Positions 7,384-14,178 of a stretch of DNA of 22,799 nt are shown here, in pieces. Under the pieces are notes generated by a model, which was given only the letters and a program-made list of their open reading frames with translations, searched no databases and was not told the DNA's origin. The stretch spans positions 1 to 22,799 of the IMG/VR virus record IMGVR_UViG_3300027747_004040; one strand, written 5' to 3'. Positions within the stretch are counted from its first letter, which is position 1; every line of letters begins with the position of its first letter. This DNA comes from a virus. Made by a program: the position numbers and the translations under genes.

Positions 7384-8852
7384 ACTTATTTGCATTTGAA
7401 AAATTTGGTTCTCCTAAACCTCAATATCAAGGAGCTCCTCGCTTAGTTCCCGTTGGCTCTATAAGCGGACCCGGGGCAAACAACATAGCCAAAGATAGTT
7501 CAAGTTACGGACTGATTGATGTTGTTAATAATTTTCAATGGACTACCTCACCAAAGTCATCTAGGATGGAAGTACCTGCTATATTTTTAAAAGAAAAAAG
7601 ACTTAAGAACAATTCATTGTATGCGCAAGTAGCTTACTACGGCATGGCTCTTGGCGGTATTTTAGGCGGCGCAGCTGGCGGTCTTACGGCTTTAAATAAT
7701 TCTATCAGGCCTTTTATGACTTCTGTTTTAGGTGGGTTTGGTGCAGGTACTTTTACTCAGGTTTTAAATAACGCCTTAGGGCAGCTAACATCATATATTT
7801 CTGGTAATGCTGGCGCGGCTGAATCTGGTATTTTTAGTTCTAATATTACAAGAATAGCAGAGGGTGTAGGTGCTATAGCAGGGTGGAACGCTACACCAGA
7901 AACAATACAAGCAGGTGTAAATGCTATTGCCTCCATATCCCAACAGTTAGGCAGATTTACTCCAGACAATTTTAATATACCTAGTCTTAATAGCGATATA
8001 CTATCACCTTATGAAGGATTGTATATTACAGAAGATACAAAATTTATTTATAATATGCCTTATTTCTCGAACGAACAGAATACTGTTAATAATATGTTTG
8101 GTGATTTTGATGAAGTAATGGGTGAAGGTGGTATAGATCCATTAAATGCATACGGTACAGCAAAAAATGTAAGGGCTGCAGCAAATTTTGTTTCTGGTAC
8201 AGTTAATTTCGATGCCCCGGGCATCTATATTGAAAAGCCAAAATTTTTCAATTTTAAAGAAACAGGCGAACAAATAAGGTTTAGTTTTCCTCTTATCAAT
8301 ACCGGATGGTCTACGTTTGAAGACGTGGTTCAGAATTGGCAATTAATGTACATGCTTGCCTATCAAAATCGCCCTAACAGAAGAACACGAGACTTAATTG
8401 ATCCGGCAGTAATTTATGAAATTACAATACCGGGGGTAAGATTTTACCCTTACGCATACATAAGCAGCATGGCTATTAATTTTGTAGGTGCTAGAAGAAG
8501 AATGAACATAAGAGTACCTTTAGAAGGTGGTCTGGGAACTATTAACACTATTATACCTGATGCCTATGTAATTGATATAACATTTACTACTCTTGTATCT
8601 GAAACACAGAATTTCTTGTATGCTTGCTTACATGACAAGCAAGATATCATAACAACATCAAGTTCTAGGTCGCCTTTTGATATTTTTGGTGATGATCTTT
8701 CTAAGAATTATTCAGGCGCATTAAAACAAAATCTAAATCCCAATACACAGTCGTCCGCAAATAAGCTATTGAATGCGGCAGGAGATTTTGTACCTAGAGT
8801 CATTAATACATTTAAACAATCACCATTAGATATATTAGGAGGCGGCTTGTGA
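7380..8852 (+). CDS. 48: Baseplate tail-tube cap, gp48-like
   Basis: The protein has 490 aa, longer than T4 gp48 (364 aa). Residues about 75-165 form a Gly/Ala-rich hydrophobic stretch ('ALGGILGGAAGGLTAL') that could be a buried helical hairpin or membrane-active segment. Residues about 275-425 carry the recognisable tube-cap domain: 'IRFSFPLINTGWSTFED', then 'LAYQNRPNRRTRDLIDPAVI', 'ITIPGVRFYPYAYISSMAIN', 'GARRRMNIRVP' and 'IPDAYVIDITFTTLVSETQN'. This pattern matches my memory of gp48-type proteins in T4-like phages. The C-terminal 60 residues are N/S-rich and flexible. It starts at ATG 7380, overlapping the previous stop by 4 nt, with only a weak AGGGA upstream, so translational coupling is likely. 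It would sit between hub and tube. Confidence 0.58.
   Translation: MNLFAFEKFGSPKPQYQGAPRLVPVGSISGPGANNIAKDSSSYGLIDVVNNFQWTTSPKSSRMEVPAIFLKEKRLKNNSLYAQVAYYGMALGGILGGAAGGLTALNNSIRPFMTSVLGGFGAGTFTQVLNNALGQLTSYISGNAGAAESGIFSSNITRIAEGVGAIAGWNATPETIQAGVNAIASISQQLGRFTPDNFNIPSLNSDILSPYEGLYITEDTKFIYNMPYFSNEQNTVNNMFGDFDEVMGEGGIDPLNAYGTAKNVRAAANFVSGTVNFDAPGIYIEKPKFFNFKETGEQIRFSFPLINTGWSTFEDVVQNWQLMYMLAYQNRPNRRTRDLIDPAVIYEITIPGVRFYPYAYISSMAINFVGARRRMNIRVPLEGGLGTINTIIPDAYVIDITFTTLVSETQNFLYACLHDKQDIITTSSSRSPFDIFGDDLSKNYSGALKQNLNPNTQSSANKLLNAAGDFVPRVINTFKQSPLDILGGGL
8837..8842 (+). promoter_or_regulatory. Strong Shine-Dalgarno AGGAGG for the GTG-started gp53-like gene
   Basis: AGGAGG lies 6 nt before GTG at 8849. 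It is the best ribosome binding site in the window and fixes the otherwise doubtful GTG start. It lies inside the 3' end of the upstream gene, encoding part of a Gly-Gly run. Confidence 0.75.
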
Positions 8853-9241
8853 TTGGATTAAGTGCTTTAGGCGGGTTTAGAAAAGATATTAATCTTTTAG
8901 AAAAAATACCATCTATTAGTTATGAAAATATTTTTCGTATGTATTTGACTGAAAATACTGATAATACAAATTTCTATTATTATAATTTGCTCAATAGTGT
9001 TTATTTTCCAGATGATATACCTAGCAGCATCTATTATGCTATTACGTTAAATAAAAGACTTCCATGGACAGCTATTAGTTATAATGAATATAGAACTACA
9101 GATTTATGGTGGCTAATTGTCTTAGCAAACAAAATACATAACCCAGTTTACTATCCCGCACCAGGTTCAACCTTAAGAATTATTAAACCTGAATATGTAA
9201 AGCTTATATTTAACGAAATAACCGCTCAAATAAAACAATAA
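8849..9241 (+). CDS. 53: Baseplate wedge protein, gp53-like
   Basis: The protein has 130 aa; T4 gp53 is 196 aa. The C-terminal half has the LysM-like signature of gp53: 'ISYNEYRTTDLWWLIVLANKI' (W87-W88, with the D/E-Y-x-x-x-x-x-W-W-x-I-x-x-x-N arrangement), followed by 'NPVYYPAPGSTLRI', which matches the loop and final strand of the same unit. In T4 gp53 staples neighbouring wedges together around the hub. Translation starts at GTG 8849 behind an excellent AGGAGG and overlaps the upstream stop as GTGA; its own stop overlaps the next ATG by 1 nt (TAATG). The N-terminal arm is shorter than in T4. Confidence 0.7.
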   Translation: MIGLSALGGFRKDINLLEKIPSISYENIFRMYLTENTDNTNFYYYNLLNSVYFPDDIPSSIYYAITLNKRLPWTAISYNEYRTTDLWWLIVLANKIHNPVYYPAPGSTLRIIKPEYVKLIFNEITAQIKQ

Positions 9242-10794
9242 TGAACCCAATAGTACAAAATTTGTCCTTTTCGAGTCAAGGCGAACATGTTCAAATTGGC
9301 GACATGCAGTATGAGTTTAATGTTCAGCTTTATAATGGCGATGGTAATTCTATAGGGATAAAATACCCTAGTATAGTAGAGCTTTGTATATCTGATTTAA
9401 TTACTACATTTGCCCCTGATGGTTATCTAATTTTTAATAATCCTTTAGATGCAATCGAGAGTGTTCAAAGCATATCAACAGATGTAAGAGGTATGCCTCA
9501 GCAGGCATTTACACCTTTCACTTTTAGAGGAGATGGTAGAGATTTTCTTGTTATAAATATAAAACCCTCTGTCAACATAGGTGACAGTGATCCACTTAAT
9601 ACATCGGATGATAATGAGTACTCTTTTAGCTATGTATTTACAGTGTACGATATGCAAGATATTATAACTGATGATAGAGAAGTTAAACTAAAAAAACTTT
9701 TTCTGTGTGACTTAACTTTTCAAATTTTAAATGAAAAAAATAGCTATTTTTCTACAGCTAAAATGACAGATGGAAAAGGTAAAAGTAATACCGAGAGAAG
9801 TGCTTTTACTGGACAAGCATTAAGACAGCTACTATCAGATGTTTTATCTAAAGATACTAAGCTTAAACAATCTTTTAGTACCGAATGGGATCTTGGAAGT
9901 GAGAAAATATTTTACAGTAGCCCAGCTGGAAATAAAGCTATAGATGATTTGTATTACTTGTTAGATTATCATGTTAGTGGTAAAGAAAATGATTATTGCC
10001 CAGCATTATTGAGAAAAAGTAGAAAAAATGTATGGGCATTAACACCGATTACTAAATTATTTCGTACCGCTTACTATAAAGGATCTTCTTCTTTTGGAGA
10101 TATAGGTGGAACCGGGTTATCAGAAAATTTTATATTAGGAAAGCCTACTACTGGTGACTATGATCCGTTAAACGTTATTGAACGTAATCCTTCCTCTTCA
10201 GTATTTGCAAATAATTTACCAGATTATTCTTATATAGAAAATTTTGAAAGTGCTAGTATATCTGCCACATCAAATACTTTAGGTGTTGCGACACATGTTG
10301 TTCATAGCTATGACCCGGCTAATAAAACCTTTTCTATAGACTTAACAGAAAATAATATTAATAGTTCTTATAACAAATATAAAAAATATTTTGTTAATTC
10401 GCAGAAAGGTGTAATGGGGTCTTCACCTAGCCCTAATATATTTTTAAACAAAACTAAGACAGAAAATAAATCAATTCAACACGTATTTAATCCCAACACA
10501 AATCAATCTATACGATTAAATTCAGGTACTAATAAAATTATGTTAAACTCAATTTTTAATAATACTACCATTGCTTTTAAAACAAGAGGCAGTATTCTAA
10601 GAGAAGCTGGTAAATTCTTTACTTTAGAGAGACGAGACTTTGCAAATAATTCTGCTTTTGATAATAAAATGCTAGGTACATATTTCATTACTAAGGTAGA
10701 TCATGTATTTAAGAACGGTCAATATTATAACTATATAGTAGGAGTTAAGACGTATGCTGCAGAAAGCATGAACATGTCTAATGAAATTATATGA
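9241..10794 (+). CDS. Baseplate central hub protein candidate (gp27-like role)
   Basis: The protein has 517 aa. The N-terminal 190 residues are beta-rich and look like the first tube-like barrel of hub proteins, with 'IVELCISDLITTFAPDGYLIF' and 'FLVINIKPSV'. The middle contains 'SGKENDYCPALLRKSRKNVW', reminiscent of the hub segment that evaluates a cysteine/aromatic strand pair. The C-terminus has 'RGSILREAGKFFTLERRDF' and 'LGTYFITKVDHVFKNGQYYN', the pattern I know from hub proteins of contractile systems (a strand-turn-strand barrel ending in 'V.H.F.NG.Y...I'). T4 gp27 has 391 aa, so this is larger. It starts 1 nt inside the previous stop codon with no Shine-Dalgarno, so coupled translation is expected. 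The fused lysozyme/spike domain found in gp5 is absent. Confidence 0.57.
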   Translation: MNPIVQNLSFSSQGEHVQIGDMQYEFNVQLYNGDGNSIGIKYPSIVELCISDLITTFAPDGYLIFNNPLDAIESVQSISTDVRGMPQQAFTPFTFRGDGRDFLVINIKPSVNIGDSDPLNTSDDNEYSFSYVFTVYDMQDIITDDREVKLKKLFLCDLTFQILNEKNSYFSTAKMTDGKGKSNTERSAFTGQALRQLLSDVLSKDTKLKQSFSTEWDLGSEKIFYSSPAGNKAIDDLYYLLDYHVSGKENDYCPALLRKSRKNVWALTPITKLFRTAYYKGSSSFGDIGGTGLSENFILGKPTTGDYDPLNVIERNPSSSVFANNLPDYSYIENFESASISATSNTLGVATHVVHSYDPANKTFSIDLTENNINSSYNKYKKYFVNSQKGVMGSSPSPNIFLNKTKTENKSIQHVFNPNTNQSIRLNSGTNKIMLNSIFNNTTIAFKTRGSILREAGKFFTLERRDFANNSAFDNKMLGTYFITKVDHVFKNGQYYNYIVGVKTYAAESMNMSNEII

Positions 10795-11618
10795 GCATTA
10801 CTACAGATCCACAGCTAACACAAATAAATTTATTTTATAAGAAGGATTTCTACGAAAAAGCATCCAACTATCTTGGCGCAATACAAAGTTATTCTACTGA
10901 GCTCGGTTATGCTATAGAACATTCTAAGGCAAAAGTCGCTAATGACCCTATAACAGCGATGTCAGATTTCTACGTTAAGATGGATAATAGAATGAAAAGT
11001 ATGGGAGCACAATTTACAGCGCATTGGATAAAAAATTATAATTTAACATTAGAAAAAGTAAGAAATGAAGTTGGTCTAAAAATTGGTACAGGTACTTTTT
11101 ATCGCAGTTTTGGTGATAGTATTGGCAGTATAGCTAGACAAGAAACTCTTTACGATGAGAGCACCACATCAATTCAAAATAAAGCTTTTCCTGTGAGATA
11201 TGGTTCTTCTATGTCGAACAAAATACACCCTCAAATACAATTACTTTATGCGGACTTTAGTAATAAACTTAATAAAATTTTTAATCAAAATTTACAAAAT
11301 ATACAATCAACAGGTTCTTTGTCTACTAAATCCCATGGAGAAAATTTAGTGCCCGACGTGGAGCATTCAAAAAGAATACAGAGCATAATTGCAACGTTAA
11401 ATCAAAAAATAAGGAATGAATTTAAGGAACTTTACAATGTAATACTTCTCTATTGTCAGTACAATCCTAGAGCATCAACTCAAAATATTCAATTTGTTCC
11501 AAATTTTAACATTACAGTTAATGTAGAAGGTAACAACTTAAATCAAGATATACTCTTTAATCAATTACAAGAAGTTAAGAAAGATATTGTCACGAAGACA
11601 ATACTGGGACTAGGGTAA
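10791..11618 (+). CDS. Conserved-looking tail-operon protein of unknown function
   Basis: The protein has 275 aa, is mostly helical and lacks cysteines apart from one near residue 222. The N-terminal half contains long polar helices ('FYEKASNYLGAIQSYSTEL'), a middle part rich in G and S, and a C-terminal helical pair ending in 'ILFNQLQEVKKDIVTKTILG'. There is no membrane segment and no catalytic motif. It is the last gene of the 5449-11618 operon, overlaps the hub gene by ATGA, and its final 29 nt overlap the antisense small terminase gene. Operon position suggests a hub-associated or assembly protein. I do not recognise the family. Confidence 0.8.
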   Translation: MSITTDPQLTQINLFYKKDFYEKASNYLGAIQSYSTELGYAIEHSKAKVANDPITAMSDFYVKMDNRMKSMGAQFTAHWIKNYNLTLEKVRNEVGLKIGTGTFYRSFGDSIGSIARQETLYDESTTSIQNKAFPVRYGSSMSNKIHPQIQLLYADFSNKLNKIFNQNLQNIQSTGSLSTKSHGENLVPDVEHSKRIQSIIATLNQKIRNEFKELYNVILLYCQYNPRASTQNIQFVPNFNITVNVEGNNLNQDILFNQLQEVKKDIVTKTILGLG

Positions 11619-12072
11619 CATTTACTGCCTCTGCTTGTGCCTCTATAACTTTTGCTTCGTCCAGAATGCGCTTAAACACCTCATCTCGACTTAATAAAAG
11701 TTTTTCTTTTCTATCATCGTCTTTCAACATTTTTCTAGATTCAATTTCCATAATTTTTAAATCTTTTGCAGAGTCTTTCTTCATTTGTGTTACGTGAATA
11801 TCTTTAATAATAGAAAGCGCACTCGACACAGCCTTTAATGCCTCAGATAGTGCTTCTACCTCTCGACTTTCAGGGTTATTCATTACATAATCCTTTACAC
11901 CTTCAACTATTTCAAGACCTTGAGTTACTAGCTTACCAGTACTATTAAGTACAAAACTTTCTAACTTTTCCCTAGGTAGATCGAAATTATTATTGAGAAG
12001 ATCCTTATTATTGTTTGTATTAACTTTTAATTGGGTTATTAAGTCGTCTACGCTAAATTCTTTTTCTGCCAT
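11590..12072 (-). CDS. Probable small terminase subunit (gp16-like)
   Basis: The 160-aa length is almost the same as T4 gp16 (164 aa), and the protein is nearly all helix. The central part (residues about 32-105) follows the gp16 layout: a D-x-x-R-E-x-L helix, a 'GLEIVEG' helix, then 'NNPESREVEALSEALKAVSS' aligning with the gp16 'SPR..EV...L' helix, and 'LSIIKDIHVTQMKKD' like its 'ILKLHKDMKD'. This central coiled coil forms the ring that recognises DNA and regulates the large terminase. N- and C-terminal thirds are charged and variable. It is on the - strand with its own TATAAATA at 12077-12084, and its 3' end overlaps the convergent gene. In T4, gp16 sits beside gp17 upstream of the sheath; no large terminase is visible here. 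A generic helical structural protein is the alternative. Confidence 0.55.
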   Translation of the reverse strand: MAEKEFSVDDLITQLKVNTNNNKDLLNNNFDLPREKLESFVLNSTGKLVTQGLEIVEGVKDYVMNNPESREVEALSEALKAVSSALSIIKDIHVTQMKKDSAKDLKIMEIESRKMLKDDDRKEKLLLSRDEVFKRILDEAKVIEAQAEAVNVTLVPVLSS

Positions 12073-12076
12073 TCAT

Positions 12077-12084
12077 TATTTATA
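12077..12084 (-). promoter_or_regulatory. T4-type late promoter TATAAATA for the gp16-like gene
   Basis: This is an exact box on the - strand, reading TATAAATA then ATGA then the ATG at 12072. The predicted transcription start is at 12071-12072, on the start codon. It sits in a 48-nt divergent gap shared with the dUTPase gene. Confidence 0.7.
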
Positions 12085-12086
12085 CC

Positions 12087-12114
12087 TTGAAATTAATATA
12101 CAATATATTATATT
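12087..12114 (+). promoter_or_regulatory. Possible sigma70-like promoter for dUTPase and clamp loader
   Basis: TTGAAA at 12087-12092 (5 of 6 to TTGACA) is followed after 16 nt by TATATT at 12109-12114 (5 of 6 to TATAAT). The expected start of transcription is about 12121, the A of the dUTPase ATG. No TATAAATA box faces this way, which suits early or middle expression of nucleotide-metabolism and replication genes. The DNA is very AT-rich, so the -10 match is weak evidence and other registers are possible. Confidence 0.35.
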
Positions 12115-12120
12115 ATTACT

Positions 12121-12564
12121 ATGAGTAATGTTCCTTATTCCCCTAACATGAAGTTTGAGAAAACTCATCCTAACGCACAGCTTCCTAAGAAAAATTTTCC
12201 TACAGATTCTGGCTGGGATTTATTTGCTGTCGAAAATACTGTTATCCCTGCTAATGGCAAAGCTGTTGTGCCTGTTGGACTTAAGCTGGCCTATCTTGAA
12301 GACGGGTATTGGCTGAGTGTTGAGTCTAGATCCGGCTTGAGCTTTAAAAACTCCATTTTAGCCCACCCTGGAGTTATAGATCAAAACTATAGAGGCGACC
12401 TTGGTGTGCTACTATATAATCATAGCAGCGCGGATTATAATGTTTCAGCAGGTGAGAGAATAGCCCAGCTGGTATTACACTATAATATACAAATTAATGT
12501 TGATTGGGGTGCTATTCAACTGACGGATAGAGGCGAAAAAGGATTCGGAAGTAGCGGTAAATGA
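12121..12564 (+). CDS. dut: dUTPase (dUTP diphosphatase, trimeric type)
   Basis: The enzyme hydrolyses dUTP to dUMP and pyrophosphate, keeping uracil out of DNA and supplying dUMP for dTMP synthesis. All five motifs of the trimeric family are present in order: motif 1 'DSGWDL' (29-34, with W where Y or F is more common), motif 2 'SRSGL' (69-73), motif 3 'GVIDQNYRGD' (84-93, with catalytic-water Asp87 and uracil-stacking Tyr90), motif 4 'ERIAQLV' (112-118) and the flexible motif 5 'RGEKGFGSSGK' at the very C-terminus (137-147). The 147-aa length is normal for a single-domain enzyme, so it should be active. It overlaps the clamp-loader gene by ATGA. There is no Shine-Dalgarno upstream; the predicted promoter would give a leaderless message. 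Confidence 0.96.
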   Translation: MSNVPYSPNMKFEKTHPNAQLPKKNFPTDSGWDLFAVENTVIPANGKAVVPVGLKLAYLEDGYWLSVESRSGLSFKNSILAHPGVIDQNYRGDLGVLLYNHSSADYNVSAGERIAQLVLHYNIQINVDWGAIQLTDRGEKGFGSSGK

Positions 12565-13496
12565 TAGATGTCGATAAAGTCTGGACGGAAAAATACCGTC
12601 CTGCAACATTGAATGATATAGTTTTATCAGAAAAAAATAAATCTATACTTAAAAAGTTTGTTGATCAAGATGAAATTCCTAATCTTCTTTTTTGTGGGCA
12701 TGCTGGTATAGGAAAAACAACATCAGCTAAAGTGCTTATTAATATACTTGACGCAGAACATATCTACCAAAATTGCTCTGAGGTGGGGATTGATGCAGTT
12801 CGGAATGATATAACAGGGTTTAGTAGAACAAAGAGTTTTAACGGTAAGAAGAAAATTGTTTTGCTAGATGAGATTGATGGAATGGCTTCTATAGAAGCTC
12901 AAAGATCTCTACGTAATGTTTTGGAAGAATACGCCGGGCACTGCAGATTTATATTGACTTGTAATTACAAGCACAGAGTTATTGTACCGCTGCAAAGCAG
13001 ATGCCAGTCTATTGATCTAGATCCAAATATTACTGAGGTTGCAAAGAGATGTTTCACCATCCTAAAGCAAGAGACAATTGCTGTTGACGAAGAAAATAAA
13101 AAGAGATTAGTTGGATTAATTAGAAAATATTTTCCAGATATACGCAAGTGTATCAATGAAATGCAAAAGTTTTCCACAGACGGTAAGCTCACTATACCTG
13201 ATTTAAATGTTAATAGTGACTTTGCCGATAAAATAATTAAACTAGTAACTAGCAAGAAGGTTCTACAGGGTCGAAAATTTGTTATTGAGAATGAAGCTTC
13301 TTTTAACGGGGATTACCCTATTTTGATGAAAAATGTCTTTGATGAAATCTGTAAAGGTAATTATGGCTTAACAGAAAATCAAAAAAGAATGTGGCTTGTT
13401 ACTACTGGCGAATACATGTACAGATCGGCATTAGTTCTAGATCAAGAAATAAATTTTTACTGTTTATTGTTGGCGTTATCAGAGATTAGCGCTTAG
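12561..13496 (+). CDS. 44: Sliding-clamp loader ATPase subunit (T4 gp44-like, RFC small-subunit family)
   Basis: This AAA+ ATPase opens and places the DNA polymerase sliding clamp. At 311 aa it is close to T4 gp44 (319 aa). Visible motifs are the RFC box 'WTEKYRPATLNDIV' (8-21), Walker A 'GHAGIGKT' (46-53), Walker B 'VLLDEID' (100-106), sensor 1 around 'LTCN' (132-135) and the arginine-finger 'SRC' motif (146-148). The helical C-terminal collar follows. In T4 the loader is a gp44 tetramer plus one gp62; no gp62 gene is seen here. Its start overlaps the dUTPase stop, giving a two-gene replication operon, and its last 11 nt overlap the convergent - strand gene. In T4 the loaded clamp also activates late transcription, which fits the promoter type in this window. 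Confidence 0.93.
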   Translation: MIDVDKVWTEKYRPATLNDIVLSEKNKSILKKFVDQDEIPNLLFCGHAGIGKTTSAKVLINILDAEHIYQNCSEVGIDAVRNDITGFSRTKSFNGKKKIVLLDEIDGMASIEAQRSLRNVLEEYAGHCRFILTCNYKHRVIVPLQSRCQSIDLDPNITEVAKRCFTILKQETIAVDEENKKRLVGLIRKYFPDIRKCINEMQKFSTDGKLTIPDLNVNSDFADKIIKLVTSKKVLQGRKFVIENEASFNGDYPILMKNVFDEICKGNYGLTENQKRMWLVTTGEYMYRSALVLDQEINFYCLLLALSEISA

Positions 13497-14109
13497 GTAA
13501 ATACTTGGCCGTAGATTTTCCTGGATTAGGGAAATTAGGATTAACTTCTGGAGTGCGAGCATCTTTTGCAGGTGAGCTAGGTATTTGAACATTTACATTA
13601 TTAAGTTTTCTATCACCTTCATTATCTTTATTATTACCTAAATCACTAGTCTGTGTTTGTCTAAAAGGGCGTAATGTTGCTTCAGCTGTTTTTTCTGCTT
13701 GCTCTAGCTTAGGGTCTATATTAACGTTACCTTCTCTTTTTAGACTATTAGGAACCGGGGCTAAATTAGGGTATGTATGTATAGGTTCTAAAAGATGTGC
13801 TGGTACAGTAATAAATTCACGATATAAACCAGGCGCAACCTCTTGAACTATGTCAACTATGAACGATTCTGCTTCGTTTTGTATATCACCAGAGTGAATA
13901 GTGGGTCTAACTGTTTTTATGGCGCTAACACGAAGATTGAGACCGCTATCTTTGAAAGATTTGGCCTTTTGAACATAGTTTGGAGCTTGCTTCTTGAAGA
14001 AATCATCACTAAATGCATTTTCTGTGAATTTAACTAAATCACCAGTTAGAAATCCACCTCTAGTAAACCTTTGAATAGAAGATTCATATAGCCTGACAAA
14101 TTTGTTCAT
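13486..14109 (-). CDS. Unknown phage protein with conserved N-terminal domain and disordered tail
   Basis: The protein has 207 aa. Residues 1-125 look folded: 'YESSIQRFTRGGFLTGDLVKF' at the start, a K/Y-rich helix, 'LNLRVSAIKTVRP' and 'VDIVQEVAPGLYREFITVPA'. The G-D-L-V-K-F turn and the later 'PGLYREF' strand read like a small SH3-like or beta-barrel module, but this is an impression only. Residues 126-207 are rich in P, N, K and T and are probably disordered. It has its own late promoter (14116-14123) on the - strand, so late expression and a virion or assembly role are likely. I recall similar hypothetical proteins in marine T4-like phages but cannot name a function. Confidence 0.8.
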   Translation of the reverse strand: MNKFVRLYESSIQRFTRGGFLTGDLVKFTENAFSDDFFKKQAPNYVQKAKSFKDSGLNLRVSAIKTVRPTIHSGDIQNEAESFIVDIVQEVAPGLYREFITVPAHLLEPIHTYPNLAPVPNSLKREGNVNIDPKLEQAEKTAEATLRPFRQTQTSDLGNNKDNEGDRKLNNVNVQIPSSPAKDARTPEVNPNFPNPGKSTAKYLPKR

Positions 14110-14115
14110 ACATAT

Positions 14116-14123
14116 TATTTATA
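14116..14123 (-). promoter_or_regulatory. T4-type late promoter TATAAATA for the 207-aa - strand gene
   Basis: This is an exact box on the - strand, six bases (ATATGT) before the ATG at 14109. The predicted transcription start is one base upstream of the start codon. It lies back to back with the promoter at 14167 in a 69-nt divergent gap. Confidence 0.7.
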
Positions 14124-14166
14124 GCTTAAAACCGTTAAATAAATACTTTTGTAACAAATATTACAC

Positions 14167-14174
14167 TATAAATA
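14167..14174 (+). promoter_or_regulatory. T4-type late promoter TATAAATA for the gp25-gp6 wedge operon
   Basis: This is an exact box, followed by TAGT and the ATG at 14179. The transcription start is predicted at 14179-14180. It would drive at least 8.6 kb of closely packed baseplate genes running out of the window. Confidence 0.7.
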
Positions 14175-14178
14175 TAGT

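Noticed and set aside
9552-9559. TATAAATA inside the hub gene (others at 16391, 17115 and 19840 on +, and at 8045 and 20713 on -)
   Set aside because: About three to four copies per strand are expected by chance in DNA this AT-rich. None of these lies just before a plausible gene start, so they are not called promoters.
13843-14037. + strand frame of 64 codons within the 207-aa - strand gene
   Set aside because: It is the antisense shadow of a gene that has its own promoter, and it has no ribosome binding site.
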